Source of the DNA: Treponema sp.
GTDB lineage: Bacteria; Spirochaetota; Spirochaetia; Treponematales; Treponemataceae
Direction: 5' to 3'
DNA: 62,818 bases
Assembly: GCA_012520945.1 (NCBI GenBank)
Contig: JAAYNH010000048.1
Location: 1-62,818, forward strand
The position numbers and the translations under genes were made by a program. Under the pieces are notes generated by a model. The model searched no databases and had not been told where the DNA came from. It saw only the letters and a program-made list of their open reading frames with translations. Positions 16,753-26,097 of this stretch are shown piece after piece; position 1 is the stretch's first letter, and the number at the start of each line of letters is the position of its first letter.

Positions 16753-18837
16753 TTGATAGATAATAAAAACGATATAAATAATAAATCAAAAAAAACAGAA
16801 AAGATAGAAAAGATATTTGACTCAATGACGCCAACAACTAGTGAAGAACAAATGAAAGAAGATATTCAAAAAGTTCTTCGTAAATATGACAGTGAAAGTG
16901 CGTATCGTGAACATAAATGTTGGCGTAAATATATTACAATTATAGTAAGCTTTGTCTTTGTGGCTTTTCAGCTTTATGCAACGCTTTCCGGAGCAGTTAC
17001 CGCACAGATTTTACGTTCCACCCATTTAGCATTTGTAATGCTTTTAGGCTTTTTATTATTTCCGGCAACAAAAAATTTACCTCGAAACACATTGCCGTGG
17101 TATGATGCGGTTCTTGGCATAGTAGGTTTTGCTTGCTGGATGTACATAAGTTTGAATTTTTTCCAATTAGCAGGACGTGCAGGTGCATACACAACTTTAG
17201 ACATAGTTGTAGGCACAATTGCCATATTGATATTATTTGAAGCCTGCCGTCGCGTTGTAGGTTTGCCCATTTTGCTTATTTCTTTGGCATTTATAATTTA
17301 TGCTTTTGCCGGTCCATATATGCCTGGTTTTTTTAATCATCGTGGTTACAGTTTCAAACGTGTTGTTTCGCATCTGTTTTTTAATACGGAAGGAATTATG
17401 GGCACGCCCATTGGAGCATGCAGTACATTTATTTTTTTGTTTATTTTATTCGGCTCATTATTGGAAAAAACAGGCATAGGACAGTTTTTTATAGATATTT
17501 GTAATGCAATTGCCGGAAGTGCAGTTGGCGGGCCGGCAAAAGTTGCAGTTTTAACGAGTGCATTGGAAGGAACGGTTTCAGGTTCTTCTGTTTCAAATAC
17601 AGTAGGTTCCGGTAGTTTTACAATACCTATGATGAAAAAACTGGGATACCGGCCTGAATTTGCAGCAGCCGTGGAAGCAAGTGCTAGTACGGGTGGTCAA
17701 ATTATGCCTCCGATAATGGGTGCAGCGGCTTTTCTCATGGCAGAAAGTTTGGCAATTCCTTATATGGAAGTGGCAAAAGCGGCAATTATTCCTGCTATTT
17801 TATATTTTTCAGGAATTTTCATTATGGTAGATTTGGAAGCACGTAAAACAGGCTTAAAAGGTATGAGTAAAGAAACATTGCCTAAACTTTTACCACTTCT
17901 TTTGAAAAAAGGTTATTTGATTTTACCTTTAGCTGCCATTATTTATTATTTAGTAGCAGGAAAAACTCCTACATATGCGGCCTTAATGGGAATTGTCTTT
18001 GCAGGTGCTTTACAAATGTTTTTTTTAGGCAAAGATTTTGTCATATCATGGAAAAATGCAAATAATAATGAAGATAAATTTAATGCACTTAATAAACTAG
18101 GTTCTGAAATTACAGACACAATTTGCACGGGAGCACGCAATATTATAGGTGTGGCAGTAGCTTGTGGCATGGCAGGAATTATCATAGGCATAGTTACTTT
18201 AACAGGCATAGGTTTAAAACTAGGAGCAGGTTTAGTTGCTTTAGCACAAGGCAAATTAATTTTAACATTGCTTTTTACAATGGTAGCTTCACTTATTTTA
18301 GGCATGGGTGCTCCTACAACTGCAAACTACTTGATTACATCTACAATTACTGCAACTGCAATTATTATGCTTGGTGTGGAACCTTTAGCCGCACATATGT
18401 TTGCTTTTTACTTTGGCATAATTGCAGATATTACACCGCCTGTTGCATTAGCAGCTATTGCCGGTTCTGCCATTGCTAAGTCTAAACCCATGCAAACGGC
18501 ATTTGAAGCAACTAAACTGGCCATAGCCGCATTTATCATTCCATATATGTTTATATATAATCCGCATATGTTACTTTTAAATGAGCCTACTATATGGAAT
18601 ATTGTGCAAATAATTATTACGGCACTGTTTGGCATGTTTGGTTTGAGTGCGGGCTTGGAAGGATATGCTTTAAGAAAATGTAATATTATGGAGCGTATTT
18701 TATTTGCGGTGGGCGGATTTTTACTAATTATTCCTGAAACCGTAACTGATATAATAGGTTTAGGACTTATTTTCATAATGATAAGCGAACAATTTTTACG
18801 AAACATAATGGATAAAAAAAACTTAAAAATACATTAA
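16753..18837 (+). CDS. TRAP transporter fused permease (DctQM fusion, TAXI type)
   Basis: The 694-residue multispanning membrane protein combines the small (DctQ-like, about 60-200) and large (DctM-like) permease parts. Signature segments include GTPIGACSTFIFLFILFGSLLEKTG, GGPAKVAVLTSALEGTVSGSSVSNTVGSGSFTIPMMKK, ASASTGGQIMPPIMGAAAFLMAE and LILGMGAPTTANYLI. It uses an ion gradient to import the ligand captured by the TAXI protein. The start is a TTG with AAGGGG upstream; the nearby ATG at 16748 is out of frame and closes at once. Confidence 0.92.
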   Translation: MIDNKNDINNKSKKTEKIEKIFDSMTPTTSEEQMKEDIQKVLRKYDSESAYREHKCWRKYITIIVSFVFVAFQLYATLSGAVTAQILRSTHLAFVMLLGFLLFPATKNLPRNTLPWYDAVLGIVGFACWMYISLNFFQLAGRAGAYTTLDIVVGTIAILILFEACRRVVGLPILLISLAFIIYAFAGPYMPGFFNHRGYSFKRVVSHLFFNTEGIMGTPIGACSTFIFLFILFGSLLEKTGIGQFFIDICNAIAGSAVGGPAKVAVLTSALEGTVSGSSVSNTVGSGSFTIPMMKKLGYRPEFAAAVEASASTGGQIMPPIMGAAAFLMAESLAIPYMEVAKAAIIPAILYFSGIFIMVDLEARKTGLKGMSKETLPKLLPLLLKKGYLILPLAAIIYYLVAGKTPTYAALMGIVFAGALQMFFLGKDFVISWKNANNNEDKFNALNKLGSEITDTICTGARNIIGVAVACGMAGIIIGIVTLTGIGLKLGAGLVALAQGKLILTLLFTMVASLILGMGAPTTANYLITSTITATAIIMLGVEPLAAHMFAFYFGIIADITPPVALAAIAGSAIAKSKPMQTAFEATKLAIAAFIIPYMFIYNPHMLLLNEPTIWNIVQIIITALFGMFGLSAGLEGYALRKCNIMERILFAVGGFLLIIPETVTDIIGLGLIFIMISEQFLRNIMDKKNLKIH

Positions 18838-18866
18838 AAAAAATATTTTTTATGCATATAATTGAA

Positions 18867-18914
18867 AAAAGCCAACTACTGTGTCATAATTAAAAGGTAG
18901 TTGGTTTTCTTTTT
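18867..18914 (+). terminator. Rho-independent terminator after the TRAP operon
   Basis: CCAACTAC (18872-18879) pairs with GTAGTTGG (18897-18904) around a 17-nt loop. The stem is flanked by an A run upstream and followed by TTTTCTTTTT. It separates the TRAP operon from the giant lipoprotein gene. Confidence 0.7.
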
Positions 18915-18956
18915 ATTTAGAAAACGTTTTATTTTAAATATTTTTGGGAGTGTTTT

Positions 18957-21900
18957 ATGAAAAAAATTGTTTTAATTCTTATGTTAGTTATTATTGTTTT
19001 TACCGGATGTGAGTTATTTAACAGTGTTGACAAAACAGATTTAAGCTTTTCTGTGGATTTGTCTGAATTAAAAAGCCGTGCAGAGAGTGCAGATAATAAT
19101 GCTAAATTTAGGATACTTGCATTTTTAGCAGAACCTTCTTTGAGATTTGTTGATGTAAATGATGCTACAGTAAATTTAAAGACAAAAGATGCTTTTATTA
19201 ACACTTTAAATAATACAACAACTGATAAAGAAACTGCTAAAAAATTTTTACAAAATCCTAAAACTAAAATTCTTTTAAAAGAGCAACTCATTGGAAGTCC
19301 CGGTGAAAGTGCAGGAAATGATAATAGTGAAAAACCAACGACAAAAAAAGTTAGTTTTAATTTTTCAAAAATACCTGCAGGTAAACGGTTCGAAGCACAT
19401 ATTTATGTTACATTAGAGCAAGAGAGTGATCAATTAGTTTTATTAGCTTATGGTATTTCAAAAGAAAGTTCTGTTGACCCGGGAAGCTTTACAAATGTTA
19501 ATATTAATTTAGAACATTGTGAAATTAATGTGAGAGATAGAGGCTTAGAAAGTTCATTTGATATTAGTCCTGATTTAATTAAAAATCCTGTAAATAATTA
19601 TTTTTGGGGTCAAGTAAAAAAAGAATTTTCTTTAATAGCAAATGTTCCTGAAGCAGTAGAAGATACCATAATACAAGGAGCAAAACCTATTTATAAATGG
19701 AAAAGATTTGTAGCAAATGATAATGAAAAGAAAGATAAAATAAATTTCTGGTTAGAAAACATACCAGCATTAGATATTTTGTATTCGGAAAGTGAAGATA
19801 ATGAAGTATATAGTGATAATTCTGAAAAACTTAGTTTTACTGAAGAATCTCCCGGTCTTTATTTTTTTGTATGCGAAGTGTCTTTAAAAAATCCGCTAAA
19901 TTATGATGCAACAGAAAAAATAATATATAGTGAAGTATGTGCCATATATGTTTCACCTGTTGTTGACTTTGATGGTAATTCCACCGGAAATAGTATTTAT
20001 TCTCCAACAACTAGCGGTTATGATTGGAAAACTAATGCCGGCGTAACACTAAGCCTTTCCGATGATATAGATTTCCCTGCCAATTTTTCACCGGCAGGTC
20101 ACGTTCTTTTTATAAGCGACTTATCAAACACGGAGCGAAAACTTTCTATTAGACATGACTTAAATTTTATGGATAAGGATAATCCCCTTTTTGCAGGATT
20201 TAGCAATATTCACTTGTCTTTTGATACAAAAATTACTATTTTATCCGGTAAAATAGGTTTTGCAGATGGCACATATGCTACTGAAAATCAAATTAAACCT
20301 TGGTCATTTTATAGTGATGATGGACAATATAATTTTAATTTTTATGCACTAAATAAGCTTACTACACATGAAAATAAAGTTGCAAATATTATATTTACTG
20401 TAGAAGATGGTAACGGTTCATTGTGGGAAGATAATCTACCACCAATGGTTGTTAAGTGCTTTGATTCAAGTGTTGCACAAGCAAATAAAGACAAATTCGG
20501 CTTTGAATATGAAGAATATGAAGAATATGAAGGGGAAGTGAGAAGTACTGTTTCATTGTGCACATATGATGAGCTGACGAGGGTCGAACAAAATGCTTTG
20601 GAAAGCGAATATCCTCAAGGCGGTGAGCCATACAAAACATCATTATATCCAAAATATGACATTAATACAACGTTGACTCAAAATGTAACTAAATTACTGC
20701 AGGGTAGTGAAGCTAGTTTCAAAATAGAGAGTGCCGATGGAATAGACACAGCAGGATACAGATATGACTGGAAAGTAACTTATTATGTTACTGGAGGCGG
20801 AGAAAATATAGACATTTTAACAGGAGACAATAGTATTTCTGCAGATGAACGTTCAGTAAGTAATAACAAACTTACCTTAAAGCCAAGTTTGAGTGAAGAT
20901 TTTGGTGAAAAGGATGAATATACAACAGGGAAAAACTGGCCTGGAATGGATAGTGACGGTGGTCTTTATGATGTAATATGTAAAATGACTAAAAAAGGTA
21001 ATGAAGAAGTTTATGCAAATTTTAGAACGAGTGTTCAAATTTTGAAAACCGTCAGCCTTGATTTAGAGGAACATGACGATTTAAAAGCTGCTTTAGAAAC
21101 TGCTAAAGACCTTTATGAAGAAAAGCTACAAATAAACAAGCCTAATGCAAGTTTTGACGGTTTTCAAGCAGCCGTTTTAAGAGGCCGCTGGTCCATTAAT
21201 GAAGAAACAACGCTAGGTGAGAGTGATTATGATTTACTTTATGCACTTAAACTTGAAAGTGATGCAAAGTTAGAATTAAGTGGCTCAAGCATACTAAGAA
21301 TAGAAGCTGAAGATGCATTATTTGTGCCGAAAGGTGAGCGGTGCATTATTTTACCGTGGGGTAGCTTGGCAGGAGACAACCGTGTTGTTTTTTCTACAAC
21401 AAATGATAGCTCAACATACAACGCAAAATACCATGATGGCACTGTAGTGACTAATTTTGCTGCATCATGCATATTAGATGAACGAACAGACGACCCCGGC
21501 TTTTATATGTTTGATGCTGAACAGGATGCTAAATTATATAAAAAGATAAACGACTTTGCAATTAATGGTGACGAGGTAACTGCCTTAAGTGGTGCTTCAT
21601 ATTATAACGGACATATTTTTCATAATTACTATAAAGAGAGTAGTTCTAGTGAAAAATTTTTTACTTTATTTCAATATGCAAGTGGTTATGCAATTTATGA
21701 TGTTGCAGATATTATTGCTAATCCTAGTTCAGCAATAATTTATGGCTCTGTTGATAATGGTGAATCATGCATTGACATTTATGCCATAAATGAAAATACA
21801 TTATTTTATCTTTATAAAAATGCAACAAATAATAGTTTAACATTAAAAATTAAATCTGCAGAAATTAGTGTAAACGAAGACAACGAAGACATTACTCTTT

Positions 21901-22532
21901 ATGAAAGCCCATTTGCTGTTATGCCTAATGATGAAAATGAATATGTGCTGATTATGGCAGACGGATTAAATGTAAAATTAATGAAAATAGTAGAAGATGA
22001 TGATGGTTATACGATAAAAGAATTATTAAAAACTATAAACTTATCAACAGAATCTGCATTTTTAAATTTAGGCACAGAAGAACTTGATAGTTTTTCGGTA
22101 ACAGACATTGCTGTAGTTAATGACACTATTGCGCTTTTATGCCGTCAATATCTAGCAGAAAATATGTATGGTTCTAGTCCGTTAAGAAGCCGTGGAGCAC
22201 TTGTTTTAATTAATAATGCAACTGCTACTACTCCTATAGTACAAGTTATCGGTTTGTCAAGTAATAATGTTGCTCCAAAAGAAAGTTTTGCAGGTCCTGT
22301 TCGCTTTTTGCTCGCTGCATATGGTAGATTAGTTATTGCAGATGACGGTTTTGCTTGCATTTTACGCCGTAAAGAAGATGAAGAATCTGATGAAAACCCA
22401 AGTCATTTTAGGAACAGAAATAGAGTAGTTGAGTATGATTTAAACGGAGAATTAATTAAAAGCACAAATGTTGAGGCAACATTATTTTCCGAACAAAATG
22501 CAAGTTCCTCATACTATTATAAGATGGACTAA
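18957..22532 (+). CDS. Very large lipoprotein of unknown function
   Basis: The 1191-residue protein has a clear lipoprotein signal (IIVFTGCELF, cysteine at 18) and a GGGAG ribosome-binding site. I do not recognise a family. The mature chain is beta-rich with Ser/Asn/Asp-rich, low-complexity loops (EEYEEYEGE at about 520-530) and no membrane span other than the signal. The N-terminal 200 residues hold a beta domain with KIPAGKRFEAHIYVTLEQ; the last 430 have repeated strand-turn patterns (LFYLYKNATNNSLTLKIKSAE) compatible with a beta-propeller. It is probably surface- or periplasm-anchored. It is flanked by a terminator and a glycosyltransferase. Confidence 0.72.
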   Translation: MKKIVLILMLVIIVFTGCELFNSVDKTDLSFSVDLSELKSRAESADNNAKFRILAFLAEPSLRFVDVNDATVNLKTKDAFINTLNNTTTDKETAKKFLQNPKTKILLKEQLIGSPGESAGNDNSEKPTTKKVSFNFSKIPAGKRFEAHIYVTLEQESDQLVLLAYGISKESSVDPGSFTNVNINLEHCEINVRDRGLESSFDISPDLIKNPVNNYFWGQVKKEFSLIANVPEAVEDTIIQGAKPIYKWKRFVANDNEKKDKINFWLENIPALDILYSESEDNEVYSDNSEKLSFTEESPGLYFFVCEVSLKNPLNYDATEKIIYSEVCAIYVSPVVDFDGNSTGNSIYSPTTSGYDWKTNAGVTLSLSDDIDFPANFSPAGHVLFISDLSNTERKLSIRHDLNFMDKDNPLFAGFSNIHLSFDTKITILSGKIGFADGTYATENQIKPWSFYSDDGQYNFNFYALNKLTTHENKVANIIFTVEDGNGSLWEDNLPPMVVKCFDSSVAQANKDKFGFEYEEYEEYEGEVRSTVSLCTYDELTRVEQNALESEYPQGGEPYKTSLYPKYDINTTLTQNVTKLLQGSEASFKIESADGIDTAGYRYDWKVTYYVTGGGENIDILTGDNSISADERSVSNNKLTLKPSLSEDFGEKDEYTTGKNWPGMDSDGGLYDVICKMTKKGNEEVYANFRTSVQILKTVSLDLEEHDDLKAALETAKDLYEEKLQINKPNASFDGFQAAVLRGRWSINEETTLGESDYDLLYALKLESDAKLELSGSSILRIEAEDALFVPKGERCIILPWGSLAGDNRVVFSTTNDSSTYNAKYHDGTVVTNFAASCILDERTDDPGFYMFDAEQDAKLYKKINDFAINGDEVTALSGASYYNGHIFHNYYKESSSSEKFFTLFQYASGYAIYDVADIIANPSSAIIYGSVDNGESCIDIYAINENTLFYLYKNATNNSLTLKIKSAEISVNEDNEDITLYESPFAVMPNDENEYVLIMADGLNVKLMKIVEDDDGYTIKELLKTINLSTESAFLNLGTEELDSFSVTDIAVVNDTIALLCRQYLAENMYGSSPLRSRGALVLINNATATTPIVQVIGLSSNNVAPKESFAGPVRFLLAAYGRLVIADDGFACILRRKEDEESDENPSHFRNRNRVVEYDLNGELIKSTNVEATLFSEQNASSSYYYKMD

Positions 22533-22547
22533 GTAATTGTTTAGCTA

Positions 22548-23501
22548 ATGAATGTTTCTGTAATAGTACCTTTTTTTGAGATTACTGCTATTCAACTGAA
22601 AAATGTTATTTGCAATGTGTTGGAACAAAGTTTACAGGAAGTGGAGCTTGTACTTGTTTGTGACAACACTTTGCAAAATTTAGAACATGATTGTGCTAAA
22701 GTTATAAAAAAAATGTGTAAAAGGCATAAAAATATTGAATTTGTGAATTTAAAAGCAAATTACGGTACTTTGGAAGCAAGAAGAATAGGTTTAGAATGTG
22801 CAAAAGGAGATTATATTTTCTTTTTAGACAGTGATGACGCACTTGCTTCCAAAGATGCATTAAAAAAATTATATGAAATGGCTTTTTTGCATAAAGCGGA
22901 TATAGTTGAAGGAAAACAAGTTTTAAGCGGAAATTGGGAAGAATGGCCTGAAAAAAATAGAGAAAATGCTCAAAGATGTTTTAAAAATTATGGTAATTAT
23001 AATTTGTATGCACAAGATGAAAAGTTAGGCCTTCTGCCTCAAGTAGTTAAAACCTCTTTTACATCATTATTTTTAACGGGTAAACTGTTTAAAAAGTATA
23101 TTATACTTAATGCATATAATGAAATTCCAAATACGTATTGTGTTATACTTGATGATTTAGTTATTTGTCATATTTGTTTTTCTTTTGCAAAAAGTTATAT
23201 AACTATTTCAGATGATATTTATTTATATAACATTGGTTCAGGGATTTCTACTTCCATTGAAAATATGTCACTTGAAAAATGGAGCTGTCTTTGTACGAGT
23301 TCTGCAGCCTTTACAATATTGTTATGGTGGGCACAAGAAAAACAAGTAGATGCATTTATAAAGCGTGAGTTTGAAAAAAAAGCACTTAATTCATTGCATG
23401 AATTAAAAAAACTACTTCAGACGGTCAAAGAAGAAGACAAATCCGAAGCAGAGAAAATTCTTGAACAAGCATGGGGAAAAGAATTAACCGAGCAAGCTTG
23501 A
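22548..23501 (+). CDS. Family 2 glycosyltransferase
   Basis: The 317-residue protein has an N-terminal GT-A fold (VSVIVPFFE, VLEQSLQEVELVLVCDN, NYGTLEARRIGLECAKGDYIFFLDSDDAL). D94-S-D96-D97 is the nucleotide-sugar/metal DxD site. The C-terminal 120 residues are helical as in small GT2 enzymes that decorate lipids or polysaccharide. It has no membrane span. It begins 15 bp after the giant lipoprotein gene, and its last 18 bp overlap the convergent gene at 23484. Sugar and acceptor are unknown. Confidence 0.85.
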   Translation: MNVSVIVPFFEITAIQLKNVICNVLEQSLQEVELVLVCDNTLQNLEHDCAKVIKKMCKRHKNIEFVNLKANYGTLEARRIGLECAKGDYIFFLDSDDALASKDALKKLYEMAFLHKADIVEGKQVLSGNWEEWPEKNRENAQRCFKNYGNYNLYAQDEKLGLLPQVVKTSFTSLFLTGKLFKKYIILNAYNEIPNTYCVILDDLVICHICFSFAKSYITISDDIYLYNIGSGISTSIENMSLEKWSCLCTSSAAFTILLWWAQEKQVDAFIKREFEKKALNSLHELKKLLQTVKEEDKSEAEKILEQAWGKELTEQA

Positions 23502-24011
23502 AACTATGTCTTTTACGGTTTCGCCGGTAATATTCATGCTGCTTAATTTAGCCAAAACATTATTTTCTGTTTGCTTTTTGGGTGTTAATGACGCAATTAC
23601 TTTTTTTACAATTGTTGTCATATTACTTGTTGAAAGTTTTGCCGGTAAAATTTTTTTCAAAATGTCCAGTTCATCGTCAAGTGTGCTTTTATCGGCATTT
23701 TTAGAAGTTTCCGTTTTTGTGTTCATAAGTGCTTTGAATAAATCTTCTGCATTATCTAACAAACCGCCGTCTTTTTCACCATCGTTATTGCGTATCATAT
23801 TTGCAAGCATTTTTATCATATCCACAGAAGTGGTGCCGGACGTCTTTTTTGTGCTTTTGCTTGTAGAACCACCCATAATTCCTTTTGCAAGACTTTCAAT
23901 ATCGTCTAAGCCGAATCCGTCATCGAGGTTAACTTTAGTTTTGGAATTCGTTTTGTTTGTGCTGGATAAAGCGGATTTTAGTAAACTACCTGCCAAATTT
24001 TTTAATGCCAT
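23484..24011 (-). CDS. Conserved-looking hypothetical protein, helical, no known domain
   Basis: The 175-residue protein has a strong ribosome-binding site on the minus strand (GGAGGATATTT before the ATG at 24011), which makes this strand the real coding one. The rival plus-strand frame over the same bases encodes hydrophobic noise. The sequence is Lys/Ser/Thr/Leu-rich with an N-terminal amphipathic segment (LAGSLLKSALSS), a central helix (VDMIKMLANMIRNN) and a C-terminal helix pair (ILPAKLSTSNMTTIVKKVIASL). There is no signal peptide. It recalls small proteins with repeated helical hairpins, but I cannot assign a family. Confidence 0.65.
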   Translation of the reverse strand: MALKNLAGSLLKSALSSTNKTNSKTKVNLDDGFGLDDIESLAKGIMGGSTSKSTKKTSGTTSVDMIKMLANMIRNNDGEKDGGLLDNAEDLFKALMNTKTETSKNADKSTLDDELDILKKILPAKLSTSNMTTIVKKVIASLTPKKQTENNVLAKLSSMNITGETVKDIVSSLLG

Positions 24012-24199
24012 AAATATCCTCCAAAAAATCTATCTTAATTATAAAGCTACGTTAGAGAAAAAGCAAGATTTTTTAATAAATTGATGTTAAATTAAGTTTA
24101 TGCTTTTTGTAATGCGTATTGAAAACATCGTTGAAATTTAATAAAATACATATAGATAATAAAGTCCTTATTTTTGCAAAAGGCTTGGGTTAAATTAAA

Positions 24200-25393
24200 A
24201 TGGAAAGAAATGTTGGTACAATCTCAAGAGGAATTCGTTGTCCTATTATTCGTAAGGGCGATAATTTAGTTAATATTACTGTAGAAAGTGTTTTAAATGC
24301 TGCAAAAAGCGAAGGCTTTGAACTAAGAGATAGAGATGTTATTTCATTAACTGAATCAATTGTTGCACGTGCTCAAGGAAATTATGCAAGTGTAGAAGAT
24401 ATTGCACAGGATGTAAAAAATAAACTTGGCGGTGGCACAGTTGGTGTTATCTTTCCTATACTTTCACGTAACCGTTTTGCTATAAATCTTAAAGGCATAG
24501 CAATGGGTTCAAAAAAAGTTGTGCTCATGCTCAGTTATCCAAGTGATGAAGTAGGAAATGCTCTTATCACGTTGGATCAGTTGGATAATTCAGGTGTAAA
24601 TCCGTATTCGGATGTTCTTTCTTTGGAAAAATATACTGAAGTTTTCGGTAAAAATGTTCATGAATTTACCGGCATTGATTATGTTGAATATTACTCAAAT
24701 ATTATTACGCAGGCGGGTGCTGAAGCTGAAATTGTTTTTGCAAATAATTGTAAAGCTATATTAAATTATGCAGATTGTATTATTAATTGCGACATTCATA
24801 CGCGTAACAGGACTAAACGCATTTTAATGGAAAATGGTGCAAAAATTGTTTGTTCGCTTTCAGATTTGATGGATGAAAGCATAAACGGTAGTGGTTATAA
24901 TGCAAAATACGGACTTCTTGGTTCAAATAAGTCTACTGAAAATACTGTTAAGCTATTTCCGAACGAATGTAGAGATTTGGTTTTTGAAATTCAAGCAGAA
25001 ATTTTGAAAAAAACAGGCAAGCATGTTGAAGTTATGGTTTATGGAGACGGTGCATTCAAAGACCCGCAAGGAAAAATTTGGGAGCTTGCCGATCCTGTTG
25101 TTAGTCCTGCTTTCACAGACGGTTTAATTGGAACGCCTAATGAAATAAAATTGAAATATCTTGCGGATAATGATTTTGCAAATTTAAGTGGCGTTGAATT
25201 AAAAGAAGCTATTTCTAAAAGTATTAAAGAAAAACAAAATAATCTTGTGGGTAGTATGGCAAGTCAAGGAACAACGCCAAGACAAATTACGGATTTATTA
25301 GGCTCTCTTTCAGACTTAACTTCGGGTTCTGGAGACAAAGGTACGCCCATTGTTTTGATTCAAGGATATTTTGATAATTATACGAGTAATTAG
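24200..25393 (+). CDS. CofE-like protein (coenzyme F420-0:L-glutamate ligase family)
   Basis: The 397-residue protein begins with GTISRGIRCPIIRKGDN and EGFELRDRDVISLTESIVARAQGNY, the substrate/GTP-binding start of the CofE family. It then has VGVIFPILSRNRFAINLKGIA and the metal-region phrase EVMVYGDGAFKDPQGKIWELADPVVSPAFTDGL. In F420-producing organisms CofE adds glutamate to F420-0. No other F420 gene is in this window and spirochaetes are not known for F420, so a related amide-ligase role on another substrate is more likely. It stands alone, divergent from the 23484 gene. Confidence 0.8.
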   Translation: MERNVGTISRGIRCPIIRKGDNLVNITVESVLNAAKSEGFELRDRDVISLTESIVARAQGNYASVEDIAQDVKNKLGGGTVGVIFPILSRNRFAINLKGIAMGSKKVVLMLSYPSDEVGNALITLDQLDNSGVNPYSDVLSLEKYTEVFGKNVHEFTGIDYVEYYSNIITQAGAEAEIVFANNCKAILNYADCIINCDIHTRNRTKRILMENGAKIVCSLSDLMDESINGSGYNAKYGLLGSNKSTENTVKLFPNECRDLVFEIQAEILKKTGKHVEVMVYGDGAFKDPQGKIWELADPVVSPAFTDGLIGTPNEIKLKYLADNDFANLSGVELKEAISKSIKEKQNNLVGSMASQGTTPRQITDLLGSLSDLTSGSGDKGTPIVLIQGYFDNYTSN

Positions 25394-25398
25394 TTTTA

Positions 25399-26073
25399 TT
25401 AAAGCTGTTTTAACTCAACTTTTGTTACTGTAAAATTATCGCCTGCTTTTTCCACGACAACCGTTGCATATTTTCCTTCTGCTAAACTTCCGGGATTAAT
25501 AATTGTTGTTTTTTCTATTTTGCTAACACCACTTGATTCGTGAATGTGCCCGCATACTGCTAAAAGCGGTTGTTTTTCTTCAATGAATGTGCGAAAAAGT
25601 TTGGAACCCACATGTGCACCATTTGTTAGTTTGTCGCATTCCGTTTCAAAAGGCGGATGATGCAAAATTAAAATCATATTTGAAAAGTCTGTAGCATGTT
25701 GTGCTAAGTTTAAGTCGCTCAGTAATTCTTCGTCGCTACGTTCATTAGGTGTCATGCCCGTAAACTTAATCGTTCCGCCGGAGCCGGCAAGTGCAAAGCC
25801 ATCAAAATATACCATTGTATTTTGTACACTAATGTCATGTTTTTCAAGTTCTTGTAAAAATTCCGGCTCATCACAGTTACCAATCACGGCAAATACGCTG
25901 TCATGTTTTTGGATTAATGATTTTAAAACAGGTAAACCGGTTTCTGTATGATTAAATTTTGCAAAGTCACCGGCAAAAAGAACGGCATCAGAATTTTTAA
26001 ACTCATCATCAAGTTTGTCTAAAAAATCAAGTTCGCCATGAATGTCTGAAAGCACTAAAAAGTTTTTTTCCAT
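25399..26073 (-). CDS. Calcineurin-like metallophosphoesterase
   Basis: The 224-residue protein has the full metallophosphoesterase motif set: LSDIHGE (8-14), GDFAKF, GNCDEPE, LHHPPFE and CGHIHE with a final INPGSL. These place two metal ions for phosphate-ester hydrolysis. It resembles small YfcE/MJ0936-type phosphodiesterases; the substrate is unknown. The ribosome-binding site AAGGAG is well placed. It converges on the CofE-like gene with a 5-bp gap. Confidence 0.85.
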   Translation of the reverse strand: MEKNFLVLSDIHGELDFLDKLDDEFKNSDAVLFAGDFAKFNHTETGLPVLKSLIQKHDSVFAVIGNCDEPEFLQELEKHDISVQNTMVYFDGFALAGSGGTIKFTGMTPNERSDEELLSDLNLAQHATDFSNMILILHHPPFETECDKLTNGAHVGSKLFRTFIEEKQPLLAVCGHIHESSGVSKIEKTTIINPGSLAEGKYATVVVEKAGDNFTVTKVELKQL

Positions 26074-26097
26074 GTCAGTACTCCTTTTAAGATTAAT

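Noticed and set aside
20500-20532. Tandem GAATATGAAGAATATGAAG repeat inside the giant lipoprotein gene
   Set aside because: It is a short in-frame EEYEEYE stretch of only two to three units; too small to call a variable repeat or mobile feature.
23506-24084. Plus-strand 192-codon frame opposite the 23484 gene
   Set aside because: The minus strand has a strong GGAGGAT ribosome-binding site and normal composition; the plus-strand product is hydrophobic noise with no start signal.
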